Of a DNA stretch of 64,000 nucleotides, positions 26,979-36,475 are shown piece after piece (position 1 is the first letter of the stretch; every line of letters starts with the position of its first letter). Below the pieces are notes generated by a model that ran no database searches, was not told the DNA's origin, and saw nothing but the letters and a program-made list of their open reading frames with translations. Source of the DNA: Ephydatia muelleri (lineage: Eukaryota > Porifera > Demospongiae > Spongillida > Spongillidae). Position numbers and translations under genes: made by a program. The stretch covers positions 62,001-126,000 of the forward strand of contig JABACO010000080.1 in NCBI GenBank assembly GCA_013339895.1, written 5' to 3'.

Positions 26979-27267
26979 GCATGCGTGTGCATCATTCATT
27001 TTTTGACCTGGTGAGGTCCATAGATTGGATGGTTGTTGGTAAAGGAACTGTGGGAGAGAGGATGAGGGTGTAAGAGATAGAGTGAGGACAGTACCTCTTC
27101 AATAATACTGCAGCTTTTTCAAGGGAACACATAAAATTAAGACCATATTCCAGACTGGATTTATCAGTGATTAAGTCTCAGCGTCACCTACGCATGAAAT
27201 CATTTAACTTGATAAAGTTTTTATGTTGCTACTACATCCGACTACTTTATGTGTATGTGTGTGTGAT

Positions 27268-27339
<72 letters not shown>

Positions 27340-28809
27340 GTCACAAGCTGAGAATGAGCAATTCAGTAGTAGCTAGGATTAAATGAAAGATTTATGGCTT
27401 GGAAGAGTATGATTGATTTTCCACATTGTTATTAGACCTCTCTATGGTTATCATGGCAACGAGTTTCTATGGTTATCAGTTGATGTTCTTCAAATTTTGT
27501 GGTTGTGCTGTATTTAAAGCAATTGTTTGCAAATGTTTGTATGTATATGACAGTGTCCTGCAAAATCACCCTTCTGAGTAGTTTTTCGAGTTTTCAATTT
27601 AATTATAAACAGCCTGTATCAAAAGATGATTCTATCCATCAAAGCACTGATTTTGATGTGGTTTTATTATTTTCCAAAAGTGTTCATTTCAACGCAACTA
27701 TATATTTTGTCAAGTGTAACTTGTGTACTGTAGCATCATGTGTTTTATTTTTTTCTGATTTTATAATTAGCTATACATTTGAATGTGAGCCTTTCTTTTC
27801 TATAGCTTGTCAATGTTTTAAAGTATTAATTATGATAGAGATTGTTGTATATGCTCTTACACGTATTGTTTTATTATAAGTATAGTACCACTAGTAAGCG
27901 TTATGTAAAATAAATGAATATTTATAGCAGGAATGCATATGAAACATGGAGTAAAATGCAAAAATAAACCCAAAAGGAAAGCATATGAATGAAGGACTAA
28001 AATGTGGCTTTAATTACCCCTCATGAAAAAATTCAACTAAACCGATTTAAAGCTGTGTTAAAGCAAAATTAATTTTCAGGGTAAGACAGCCATAACTATT
28101 TTGCCAATGAAAAGAGTAACATAACTTTAATTACACTTAATTTCAGATAGAAAAGTCCTCTTATTCCTTAATTTTAATTCATTCATTTAATTGATATCCT
28201 AAACTAATGAACATGTCTTTGAAGTAGTAACGTTAATTGAATTCAAATTTATTTTTTAAGTGCTGAATAAGGGGGTACCCACTCATACTAGACCCGAACT
28301 TGGGTAATTATAAATTGTATTTTAAAATGTAAAGGCGGTGTATGATTTAGATGTGTGAACACTAACAACATGCACCCCAAAACTAATAGCTGGACTTAAA
28401 AGTGTGTTTTTAAATATATTGATATCAATATTTCAGATTGGAGAAGTTGACATATTGGCCATCCCGGCCAAAGATCCGGTTAAATTCTGTCTTCAAGCAA
28501 TGGATGTATTATTTAGCCGTGAGGAAATGTCTAAAGGACGTTACAAGGCGGTAAGACAAAGAGGAGACAGAACACCAAACCCTCCTCTTGACCCACTGAA
28601 AGTCCGGATAATTGATGGTAATAGTAAATTGGATGCTTTTTGGTGTACTATGTCATAATAGATATTGATTTAATAATATTCTTTTTTCAGATGCAATAAT
28701 AAAACGGTTTGGTATTGAATTGTTCAATGAAACAGCACCTAAAGTCAGGCGACAGGCCAATCAAAAATGCTCGGACATTTACTCTAAGCAACGGAACAAG
28801 ACAGAGTAG
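20976..28809 (+). CDS. BEN-domain protein gene with a chain of phase-0 micro-exons
   Basis: A spliced gene read from AG/GT boundaries. Probable exon 1 at 20976-21014 is MLPLLFKKVYLAK, donor GTAAGG; exon 2 at 21428-21614 includes AEGSEVRRLVSAASLY and GAIWRVPGTQKIVRC. Then come small exons at 23622-23648, 23700-23720, 24039-24074, 24535-24564, 24784-24807, 25288-25317, 25821-25862, 25988-26023 and 26473-26499, then 26568-26642 (charged, helical, LVKDTHRIVQKLDGKEEK). The last two, 28437-28617 and 28691-28809, encode the BEN domain: CLQAMDVLFSREEMSKG, PLDPLKVRIID, then DAIIKRFGIELF, and the final NQKC of the fold, with the stop TAG at 28807. BEN domains bind DNA in chromatin regulators. The twelve micro-exon and coil boundaries are phase 0; only the junction inside the BEN domain is phase 1. 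The link between exon 2 (phase 1 end) and 23622 is unresolved, so an exon is missing from my model, perhaps near 23450. Confidence 0.8.
22096..22213. repeat. inverted repeat in a BEN-gene intron
   Basis: TGCATGTGGAGCTCCCTTAT at 22096 recurs as its complement near 22190-22211 (ATAAGGGAGCTCCACATGCA). This gives about 20-bp perfect arms with a 75-bp loop. Confidence 0.85.
22530..23040 (+). repeat. about 150-170-bp tandem repeat with TG tracts (BEN-gene intron)
   Basis: Three units share GTACACTTCGTGA-like and GTGAGAAATAAGAACCCAA sequences, then GTCACTGCAAGTGGTAC, and then a TG tract (22632-22652, 22787-22817, 22930-22990). A further related unit lies upstream at about 22320-22450. Confidence 0.8.
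23238..23308. repeat. small hairpin (foldback) sequence in a BEN-gene intron
   Basis: CAATATTTTGTCGTGAACTG and ATGTTCCATAT are mirrored by ATATGGAACAGTTCACGACA and AGTATTG, with a 3-nt gap in one arm and an AT-rich loop. It is a candidate mini-MITE. Confidence 0.8.
25821..26023 (+). repeat. tandemly duplicated exon within the BEN gene
   Basis: The exon 25821-25862 (HGTPACTSEAEETA) and the exon 25988-26023 (TPASASNVEKTA) are paralogous. The intron starts after each are also alike: GTAAGTGTAGCTTTTCTTGT versus GTAAGTCTACCATTTCATGT, followed in both by GCAGTG(A/G)AGCATAG(T/A)GTGTT. This shows duplication of an exon plus flanking intron. Confidence 0.85.
26880..27340. repeat. two TG microsatellites in the last long intron of the BEN gene
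   Basis: 26880-26985 is TG with ATG interruptions; 27261-27337 is purer TG. The intron continues to 28436. A 126-codon AT-rich open frame at 27499-27879 inside it has no recognisable motif and is probably chance. Confidence 0.9.
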
Positions 28810-28839
28810 CTTTTTTATTTTAAATTCGTTTTTGTATGT

Positions 28840-29428
28840 GTTATGTATCAATCATTAATGTTAATCGATATATATGCGTGTATGAATGATATTACGATAT
28901 GCGAAACGTCATTAAAAGAGAAGATCGTATGAAACATATCATGAACGAGAACCTACAGATATGAGGACGATCAGGATATTAAACACGACGATGTTGTAAG
29001 ATAGTGTAATGATTATCAGATATCCATATCTGTAAGAATGTATAAGATCATTTACGATCATACAAGATTGTATGGCATGTCGCGAGCTTGTTAGCAATCC
29101 TAAGATTATGCACGCACTTTCTGCTATCGTTAATGATTGCATATATGGAAATGACGAGAAACGAGGATTGGTGACAGTAGACGAAAGTGCGTATATGACG
29201 AATAATACTTGAACGACGATCATAAAGGATTACTTATGATCGCAGAAATTGAACCGCTACAGATTTAATACGATCACTCACAGTCTTGATTTGTTAAATC
29301 CTCTTCGTTTGTACGAAGCTTGTGTGAGACGTACGAAACAGGTACAATCGTCATGGACAAATTTCTTACTATTCAAACGATAATCGCAGATCATAACAAC
29401 GATTGACCCGTACGAATTTTTTGCTGGG
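28840..29428 (-). mobile_element. transposon terminus, CCCAGCAAAAAAT family (right-facing end)
   Basis: The end is GTACGAATTTTTTGCTGGG at 29410-29428, the inverse of the 9361 terminus. The inner about 550 bp lack open frames and are dense in GATCGT, ACGATC and CGATCA words. This region begins about 30 bp after the stop codon of the BEN gene. It interrupts a minus-strand exon-like frame at 29429. Confidence 0.55.
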
Positions 29429-29669
29429 TACCGCGTTTCCTCACTTTCTTAGGTGGATCAAAACATCTATCAACATCAGATACCAACTTCTCTGCAAACT
29501 CGTAGAAGACCTCCTTACTATTAGGCAATGAAAACCACTGTAACAGTTTCCGAGCGTCCTCAACAGCGCTTCTCGACGATGGAGTCAGAATCTTAAAGCC
29601 ATCATCAGCTAACACATGTTCAACAGCATTTTTCAGTATTTCGTCGGGTTTTGTCATTGCCTCAGCCAT
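29391..29669 (-). CDS. unknown exon or gene fragment cut by a transposon end
   Basis: The minus-strand frame opens with ATGGCTGAGGCAATG at 29669 and encodes 80 residues of normal-looking protein (ILTPSSRSAVEDARKLLQWF, KEVFYEFAEKLVSDVDRCFD, a basic KKVRKRG end). It then reads into the TIR of the neighbouring element at 29428. The junction AAACGCGGTACCC could alternatively be a GT donor. I do not recognise the family. It is probably a first exon of a minus-strand host gene, or part of the adjacent hAT element, severed by the insertion. Confidence 0.45.
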   Translation of the reverse strand: MAEAMTKPDEILKNAVEHVLADDGFKILTPSSRSAVEDARKLLQWFSLPNSKEVFYEFAEKLVSDVDRCFDPPKKVRKRGTQQKIRTGQSLL

Positions 29670-29739
29670 AGATAGTATCGGAAGTATCGGAACATACAGC
29701 GCTCACAGCAGATCACGGAGTGTAGGTGATAATTCGTGA

Positions 29740-32152
29740 CAATTAACCGTGCTTCCAATCCATCTCTAAACTATCTATGCTTAAACGCGAAGGCAATAAA
29801 TTCCACCTTTTCTTCTGTAAAATGTTTTTGGCAACAGAAAATACCCTTTCTGAAGGAGCGGTGGAAGCAGGAATGGCTAAATACTTTTTATAGCCAGCTT
29901 TGCCACGAGTGGATAAAGCATTTCACGTTCTTTCCACCACAAGAGTCGGTCATTTTTTCTAAAGTCCTGTTTCATCTTCTTTCGTATACTTATCAAGTTC
30001 TTTGTCTACTTTTTCTGTGCAGTATTATCTTGCTGTTGACTCTTTTTTTTGACCAAATAGTAAGTTAAAATCATCATCGCTTGTACTGGTAGTAGGTGAT
30101 ATCCTTGGTATCTTCGATGGCAATTCCATTTCATCTTCCTCCTCACCAGATACATCAGTATCAATTGATTCGTTCTCTTGCTGTTGCTGTTCAACATTAC
30201 ACATTTCATTCCTAAGCTGCCTGATTATCTTGTCTCTGTCACTAGCACAAAGCCAGGAGAGACTTTTGTGGCCTGGATGACCTATGGCTGCCATTCCTAA
30301 AAGAGGATCTGCAGGATCCCAACGTACCTTCATATCTTTCAAAATGTAGGATCGAACTCTCTTAACAGCATCAGGGAGACTATTCCAAGAGGATTGTAAT
30401 TGCCAATGTGGTGGTGGCCCACTCCCTTGAAGGCCTTCAATCAAGGTAGTTATGTATCGAGAGATGCCACCTACGGTGGGGTACTCTTCACCCTGCATAA
30501 AATCAGTTGCAATCTGAAATGGTTTCAAAAGAATGCGCAGCAAGCCACTGTTCATCAGTTGGAGTAAGGTTGGCATACTTGCTCTCTGCTAAAACATGAA
30601 TGATTGATTCTTTTAGCAGAACACATCGTTGAAGCATGTAAAATGTAGAATTCCAGCGAGTGCACATGCACATCCTTAATGAGTTTGAAACTATGCTTCC
30701 GTGGTTGCACATCAGCAGGATCATGTATATGGCAGTAGTAGATGTACTAGGTTCATCATTACTTTCATCTTCATCATCCATGTTGGCAGTGATGTCTACC
30801 ACACATGATGTATCAGGGTTGCACTGGTGCTTTCTTAAACCATCCAGCAACATTGGACTGTTGTTAATGTTGTTGGATAGTGCCCTAAACAGTGTGACAA
30901 GAGCAGCAGCCTGTGGATTGTGCACTATCTGCATATAGAGATCACTTACCTCCAATGAGTTGTTGATGGAAAGTTGCAGCTTGTGGCAAGAGCATCTTAC
31001 TTGCTCCTCACTAACTCCTTCCTCAATTAGCAACCTCACTGCTGCCAGAAAATTGGCCCCTTGATCTGTTCCAATGGAATCCAGTTTATTTTCCAACATG
31101 AACTCTACATTCACTAGATCTTTCACAAGAGATGCGATTTCTTCTGCTGTGTGGGACACTATTGAAGAGAAAAAAAAATTCTTAAGTGAACATAATGGAT
31201 CGTGTGATCTCACCATTGCTAATTGCAACTCCTAGTACACAAAAACATCATTTTCCACTTGGCATCCAGCCAATGAGCAGTGACAGTTACATACGAATCT
31301 CCTGTATGCATTGTTGCTGCATCTGTGGTTATTGATACTGATCTTGCAGCAAACAGCAGAGTTTTTATCTAAACCAGAAAATATAGGATATGGGACAGTT
31401 TCCGCGATAATTGCCCCACGGTTAAAATGTTATAAAAATGCATCGCGTTTGAATCGCTATAACTTCCCAACGGATAACGCTATCGACTTTCTAATTTCAA
31501 CACTTCATAGTGAAATGGTGTAGTATGAAGTGTTGAACATAGGAAGTCGATAGCGTTATCTGTTGGGAAGTTATAGTGATTCAAACGCGATGCATTTTTA
31601 TAACATTTTAACCGTGGGGCAATTTTCTGTCCCATATTTAAAATTGTATATAAAGATGCATGGGCTTTATCAGAGATCAACCAAGTATGAACAAACCTTT
31701 GAAAGAGCTTCTTCATACTTAGCGTCTATAAGCTCAGTCATTTTTGTTCTGTGAGGAGGAACATATGCACCACAAGATATAAATTCCAGAAAGCATCGAA
31801 ATTCAGGACAATCCACCAGAGAGCTCGGCAGCAGATTTGCACATGCCTCATATTTGAAGTGGCATTGCCATGTCATGAAACCCACTCGTTGCACTTGGTG
31901 CAAACCACCCAGGGTTCATCAAGTAGCTGCTTGTGAATAGCAAAGAACTGCCACACTTCGCTTTTGTACTTGTTGCGGTCTACTTGTACGAGATCACTGG
32001 GTAAGGGATCGAAAATTGGCTTTTTATTCGCTTTTCCCGCCATTGCTGAATACGTAATATTTAACCGCGATATTTAACCGCGGTTAAACGTTGTAACCGC
32101 GATATATCGCGGTTACGACGGTTAAATATGAACCTTAACCGCGGCAACACTG
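29740..32152 (-). pseudogene. BED-type hAT transposase, decayed, interrupted by a MITE
   Basis: Read from right to left. The terminal motif CAGTGTTGCCGCGG lies at 32139-32152, a typical hAT end. At 32042 ATGGCGGGAAAAGCG opens a frame with a BED zinc-finger (VWQFFAIHKQ, CTKCNEWVS, a stop, HGNATSNMRH). Then about 30503-31228 carries CSCHKLQLSINNSLEVSDLY and CTRWNSTFYMLQR, and 30025-30576 carries TPTDEQW, a GGISRYITTLIEGL region and WDPADPLLGMAAIGHPGHKS. The last part (about 29745-30000, several frames) shows LWWKE, YPLVAKLA and a degenerate SERVF/KNILQKKR dimerisation region. There are stops and frameshifts throughout. The other terminus and an 8-bp target duplication were not found. Confidence 0.85.
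31388..31637. mobile_element. 250-bp foldback MITE inside the hAT remnant
   Basis: It runs from ATATGGGACAG (31388) to CTGTCCCATAT (31637). The arms of about 115-120 bp are nearly perfect reverse complements, for example GTTAAAATGTTATAAAAATG against CATTTTTATAACATTTTAAC, with a tiny loop near 31510-31525. It has no coding capacity. The target duplication is not clear. Confidence 0.9.
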
Positions 32153-32655
32153 TTGAACGGGGTACTAGAATTCACATACTTGAATCTATAAATAGACGTG
32201 CACATGGGGTAGATATGCTACTTGCACATATAAATATGCAAATAGCTTTGGCTTCAGAATCCACTTTATAATCTTCAATAGATCGTCCACGCGGTAAAAT
32301 AGGAAAGGAAAAATAGTGATCAAAAGTATGCCAGCCATTAAATGTATGCAGTAAAACAAAACCCCGTTTTGAAATTGATGGGGGCAAATTTTTACAGAAC
32401 AGAAGATATACAAACAACGTGTTATTTGTCCCTGTATCATACTTAGGTTTATAAACTTTACTACAAGTCTTTGGTACTAAACTGTGCGCGATTGATAGAA
32501 ATTACCCATAGACTCCATGTACAATAATTTTATTACGCGTATTACGGAATTCAAATAATTCATGTCCGCAATTGCTGGCCATGCGCACAATTTTGTGTAT
32601 CTATACTAATTTAAATATGAATGTTTACAACATAGTGACTGTATACGGCACAGCA
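32153..32655. other. no gene recognised; 3' flank of the EXS gene
   Basis: AT-rich. Minus-strand frames of about 80 codons at 32172-32440 have no known motif. The sequence just outside the hAT end (TTGAACGGGGTACTAG) shows no obvious target repeat. Confidence 0.4.
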
Positions 32656-32659
32656 TGCA

Positions 32660-34447
32660 CTAGAAAACAAAATTGTTTTGTATTTGAAGCCACTGAAGTT
32701 CCACTCGTAGAAAGTTCCACATGAATCGTCTTGCGAGTTCAGCAAACACGAGTAGGGTAAAGATGGTGTCCCCATGACTCGTGTGGCGCAGTATGGCCAA
32801 GGTCGTCTTTAGTGACGTGGCCATCCTGAATAACAGATTTGACCCGATCGCAAAGTAGTAAAAAAGCATCGCTTTGTACAGGCGTTGCCTGCGTATGTGA
32901 GGCACTCTGTTAGAATTGAAGCGCACCACCTCCCAGTCCATCACCACGTCCCACGTGTGGCTGTACAGGATATTGATGGCGGCAACGACACCCCAGACTG
33001 CCACCCAACCCGACAACAGTGGGTTAAGCAGCTGCCCGATGCTCAGCGTCGAAGACTGCGTCAGCTCGATCGCTGCAGAGACCAATACTACCGCGACGGT
33101 CGTGATATACTTGACAGAGTTGACAATGTGTCTTGGACTCCGCGTCTCGACGAAACACCGCAGCGATTGCAGGATTCGCCACATCGCCGGAAGAGATGCG
33201 ATGAGAGGTCTTATCGCGGTGGCGCTAGAAGAGCAAGTGCCCAAAGGCGTCCCGGGGAACCAAGAGCCCACAATGAAATAGCAGATCTGGTATTGGAGGT
33301 CGAGTCCCACGGCGACTAAACTGAGCAATTGATCCGTGTACCAAACGTGAGAAAACAGAACGGGGAAGAGGGGCGACAGGATTACCTGAGAGGTGTGCTT
33401 AACGAAAAAGAAGCGCGCTCCTCGGTTCAACACGTCAAGAGGGTTGAACAAAAATACAGCCAGCAGTAACCATTTGATGAAGGCAAAGAAGACGAGGAGG
33501 CCTACGCTCTCGATGAAAGCAGACAGAACCAAGAAGAGGAACATAAGCGCTCCAAACAGTACGGTGAGGGCTCCCGCGGTACTGAACACGTGGCTAGGGG
33601 TCACTGTGCCCATGGGTAGCAGGTGTTCGTGGACGTAGTCAATCCTTGCTTTGGCCCAACCCAACATACTCAGCCCAAGGAGGTAGGCGTATGTAACGAC
33701 CAGATACTGCCCTCTGAAAAAGCGTATCATCAAGTCTAAATTATCTCGGCCAGAGGCAAATAGGCTAGTGAGTAAGAGGACGAGCCACATGGCGACCAAT
33801 AGTATGGGGGATCCTATCACGTGATAGCCGTGTTTCTGCTTCCTAGTCTCGCCGCTAATGGTCCCTCGCCGCAGTAATTTCGACTTTGTCGACGTATCCT
33901 TGAGGAGGGAGTATAGGGTCGCGAGCTCACTGGTGATATCGTCCTCCACGCGATTCTTTTTCTCAAGCACGTCCAGGCTTTGTAGAAAGTCACTTGCTGC
34001 GTTGGAGTTACCATTTAAATTATCGAACACATCGGCGAGATCCCTGAGGTCTTGTAGGCCCCGGATCAATGTCGATTGTAAGGAGAGTAGCACATCTCCT
34101 AGGTGATATAGCTCTTCTTTGGTCGCGACGCTGAGCTTCAAGCGAGTCCGCACTTCGGCGACGTGTCTCCTCGTAAAGTCCAACAGGTTGTTCAGCTGTT
34201 CTTCCAAGGCTGCCACGAAGCTGCTGTTCAGGGAGATGGAGTGGAGGAGGTTATTCGCTCCTTTTTCGGCTGTTCGAGCAAGGGTCTTCATTTCGAAACC
34301 GGTTTGCATTCGCATGAGCGAGCGGAGGATAACGGCGTCCACTTCGAACGTTGGAATCCTCCGTTCTTCGCTATGATCCGCTTGGTCGTTGCCCGACGTT
34401 TCTTCATAGCCTGGGCTTTGCTTTTCCAGAAATATCGTTTCGGTCAT
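32660..34447 (-). CDS. EXS-domain membrane protein (XPR1/SYG1-like), intronless
   Basis: An uninterrupted 595-codon frame. Residues 1-200 are hydrophilic and helical (for example LARTAEKGANNLLHSI, LLDFTRRHVAEVRTRLK) and may be a diverged SPX-like region. The usual MKFG start of SPX proteins is absent. From about 208 there are several hydrophobic segments (SPILLVAMWLVLLLTSLFA, TAGALTVLFGALMFLFLVL). The C-terminal half carries EXS signatures: DQLLSLVAVGLDLQYQICYF, a LPAMWRILQSLRCFVETRSP block matching the R-x-x-Q-C-x-R-R region, HIVNSVKY, SHTWDVVMDWEVVRF and ELARRFMWNFLRVE. EXS proteins include the phosphate exporter XPR1 and yeast Syg1, so phosphate or related anion export at a membrane is the likely role; this is inferred. 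The gene is visibly more GC-rich than its neighbours and has no introns, unlike the BEN gene, which suggests a retrogene or transfer. A 1.2-kb near-identical partial copy sits at 41813-43029. Confidence 0.88.
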   Translation of the reverse strand: MTETIFLEKQSPGYEETSGNDQADHSEERRIPTFEVDAVILRSLMRMQTGFEMKTLARTAEKGANNLLHSISLNSSFVAALEEQLNNLLDFTRRHVAEVRTRLKLSVATKEELYHLGDVLLSLQSTLIRGLQDLRDLADVFDNLNGNSNAASDFLQSLDVLEKKNRVEDDITSELATLYSLLKDTSTKSKLLRRGTISGETRKQKHGYHVIGSPILLVAMWLVLLLTSLFASGRDNLDLMIRFFRGQYLVVTYAYLLGLSMLGWAKARIDYVHEHLLPMGTVTPSHVFSTAGALTVLFGALMFLFLVLSAFIESVGLLVFFAFIKWLLLAVFLFNPLDVLNRGARFFFVKHTSQVILSPLFPVLFSHVWYTDQLLSLVAVGLDLQYQICYFIVGSWFPGTPLGTCSSSATAIRPLIASLPAMWRILQSLRCFVETRSPRHIVNSVKYITTVAVVLVSAAIELTQSSTLSIGQLLNPLLSGWVAVWGVVAAINILYSHTWDVVMDWEVVRFNSNRVPHIRRQRLYKAMLFYYFAIGSNLLFRMATSLKTTLAILRHTSHGDTIFTLLVFAELARRFMWNFLRVELQWLQIQNNFVF

Positions 34448-35009
34448 CTTGCTGCATAAACTTCGTATAGAGCTTACTATTGCTGTCCATAATACTAGAT
34501 TTTTCCTGCAGCGTGCGTGGGACTGCTTTTGTCACAACACTTGTTACGCGTGGTCAGCACGTATACCGTTTTAGCTGACTCGCAAATCATTTTGCACCAA
34601 GCCTGTCGTTTGGAAGCGCATGCCTCAATCGTGAATAATGACCGCGCAAAATTTTATACCCCATCCCCCCCCCCCGCCGTCCTGTTCATACATATGCAGA
34701 AATCAGCGGTCACCAGGAAAGTGATGGTGTTCAAAAAGACATCCTATAGCATGTGTTCCATTACTAGTACATAGGGGTAGTGTGGTTTGAATTTGTGTTG
34801 AATTTATAAGTACTTAATGGTTCGGATGTCAAAGATAGACTTTCATCACCGATTTAAATTTATGAAAAATGGTTACTCTTGAATTTTATTAACTAACCGC
34901 AAGTTATAAAACATCTGCCACCTCATTTTTACGTGTAGAAAGGTTGTAAGGTGCAAACTGTGCAAAAATATATATACTATTACAAGGGCGTAGACAGCTA
35001 TTTATGAGT

Positions 35010-35042
<33 letters not shown>

Positions 35043-35270
35043 CTAACATACAAATTAGTTTTCATGGTTATGTCACGTATACACAGGTAAAAAAAAAATG
35101 TCGCTGCTATCATGGCTTTGATTCCAAGTTCAAGAAAAACACCGCTCGAGGGCCGGTTCATTGTCTGTAGGTTGCGATGCGCCCAGCACCTAGCAAGCGG
35201 CCGCCAACTGATACATGTAGTGTTCTGCAATCAGTTGAACCCGAGGATGCAACTAGGCAGGCAAACGATT
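34448..35270. other. upstream region of the EXS gene with a long poly-G run
   Basis: It contains the presumed promoter of the minus-strand EXS gene (an AATTTTATACCCC stretch near 34650 could serve as a TATA box) and a C run at 34668-34677. A pure G run of about 33 bp lies at 35010-35042. No gene is recognised. Confidence 0.45.
35010..35042. repeat. poly-G homopolymer
   Basis: An uninterrupted run of about 33 G, flanked by TTATGAGTG and CTAACATAC. A matching poly-C run lies at 36011-36043 and a poly-G run at 52757-52779. Lengths may be affected by sequencing error. Confidence 0.9.
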
Positions 35271-36058
35271 CAGGCCCGTAGGCTGGTCGGGAGATGGGGG
35301 GGTTCGGGAAACATGAGGGTGGAACTAACTAGCGGGGGAGGGGCCTTCCCTGCATGGGGCATCGGCCCCAGCAGCTTTGCAACTTTTACAATGTTGAAGT
35401 CACATAATTGCGTAGAAACATGCCAAAACATATAGTAAATATGACAAGAATTACTTTTTTGCTTCCAGAGTCTAGCTCGCAAGTGCGAGACTACAGAAAG
35501 TTTGGAAGCAAGCGTATCTGGCTTGCGAGTTAACGAGACTTAGTCTAACTTTCCTATCTACGGATAGATCAGGAAAGTTAACTCGAAAGCCAGACCTACT
35601 TCGTATTCGAACGGCACAACGCCATTGTAAATTAATCTGTTGGCCGTTGTGCAGTTCAATATCGAAGTAGGTCTGGGCGTCTGGCTCAAGCCGGACCTAT
35701 ACTTCGCAAAGTATCATCAATGAACCATATACCGGCATGTACTTGAAGTGCCCCGGATCCGCCACTTCCGACTGCAGTTTGTTACGGGCCATGGGCGCCC
35801 CATTTATCAGTATATTACCTCACGCTCCGCATTTGTATAACGTCATGCATGTAAAATAAATTCATTGGCAAAGAATAATTCATGTAAGCGGAAAGAAGCG
35901 GAAAGAAGCGGAACCAGCTACGGCAAGCGGGATCAATCTGGGAAGGCGGAACCAGCTTGGGCAAGCGGAACTAGCTTGGACGGGCGGGGGGGTTCGACCG
36001 AACCCACCGACCCCCCGACCCCCCCCCCCCCCCCCCCCCCCCCCAGCCTACAGGCCTG
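35271..36058. mobile_element. small TIR element ending in CAGGCC(C/T)GTAGGCTGG
   Basis: CAGGCCCGTAGGCTGG at 35271 is mirrored by CCAGCCTACAGGCCTG at 36043-36058, with one mismatch. CGATT flanks both sides, suggesting a 5-bp target duplication. Inside the right end are G/C-rich arms (GGGGGGGTTCG near 35986; a C run at 36011-36043). A nested hairpin at about 35590-35690 (GACCTACTTCG mirrored by CGAAGTAGGTC) lies inside. No coding sequence is recognised. Confidence 0.6.
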
Positions 36059-36059
36059 C

Positions 36060-36342
36060 GATTGTAGTAGTGCCGCTAACTCATGGTACTAGTACAACTT
36101 CATTGATAGATTTGTCAACGCCCTTGCAATCTTCAATCACACCTTTGGAGTCTGCACAATCATTACTTCCGCAAAGTGCTCACCAACCGATTTTGGCCCC
36201 TTTTCCTATAAACGCACTTACGGCAAGCAAACACGTTCCTTTTGTTCATCTTGGTACAGAAAGTACCAGTGGTTGCATTATCAAGAAGGAAGTGACACAG
36301 TACTGTGTTACTATTGTATGATGCCAGACAAGCGAGGTCTGG
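36060..36342 (+). pseudogene. hAT transposase (ZMYM/TTF-type), 5' segment before the Ginger insertion
   Basis: The frame reading PTDFGPFSYKRTYGKQTRSF, then WYRKYQWLHYQEGSDTVLCY and YCMMPDKRGL is the TTF-type zinc-finger region found in front of ZMYM-like hAT transposases (Trp-rich block followed by C-x-x-C). It breaks at 36342, within the codon after RGL, where the Ginger element inserted. Reading resumes in phase at 41439. Confidence 0.8.
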
Positions 36343-36475
36343 TGTCACAGGAGTAACGCGTCCCCCCGGATTACGCGTCCGGCCGGACTCGTGGTCCTAG
36401 GATACTAGGTCCGCCGTTAGGATTACCCGTCCGGCCGGACGCGTGGTCCTAGGATACGAGGTCCCCCATTGCCCC
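36343..36475 (+). repeat. left TIR of the Ginger element, GC-rich with internal palindromes
   Basis: It contains two tandem copies of a block with GTCCGGCCGGAC, GGTCCTAGGATAC and AGGTCC. The right end (41260-41438) has similar blocks (CCGAGTCCGGCCGGACGCG, GTATCCTAGGACC) plus extra GTCCGGGGGGACAG units. Composition contrasts sharply with the AT-rich interior. Confidence 0.85.

Noticed and set aside
27499-27879. 126-codon plus-strand frame
   Set aside because: AT-rich, Phe/Leu/Val-rich, lies inside an intron of the BEN gene, and has no motif.
32885-34459. Plus-strand open frames opposite the EXS gene (also 42029-42782)
   Set aside because: They are shadows of the minus-strand gene. The 595-codon frame has family motifs and the plus-strand ones have none.
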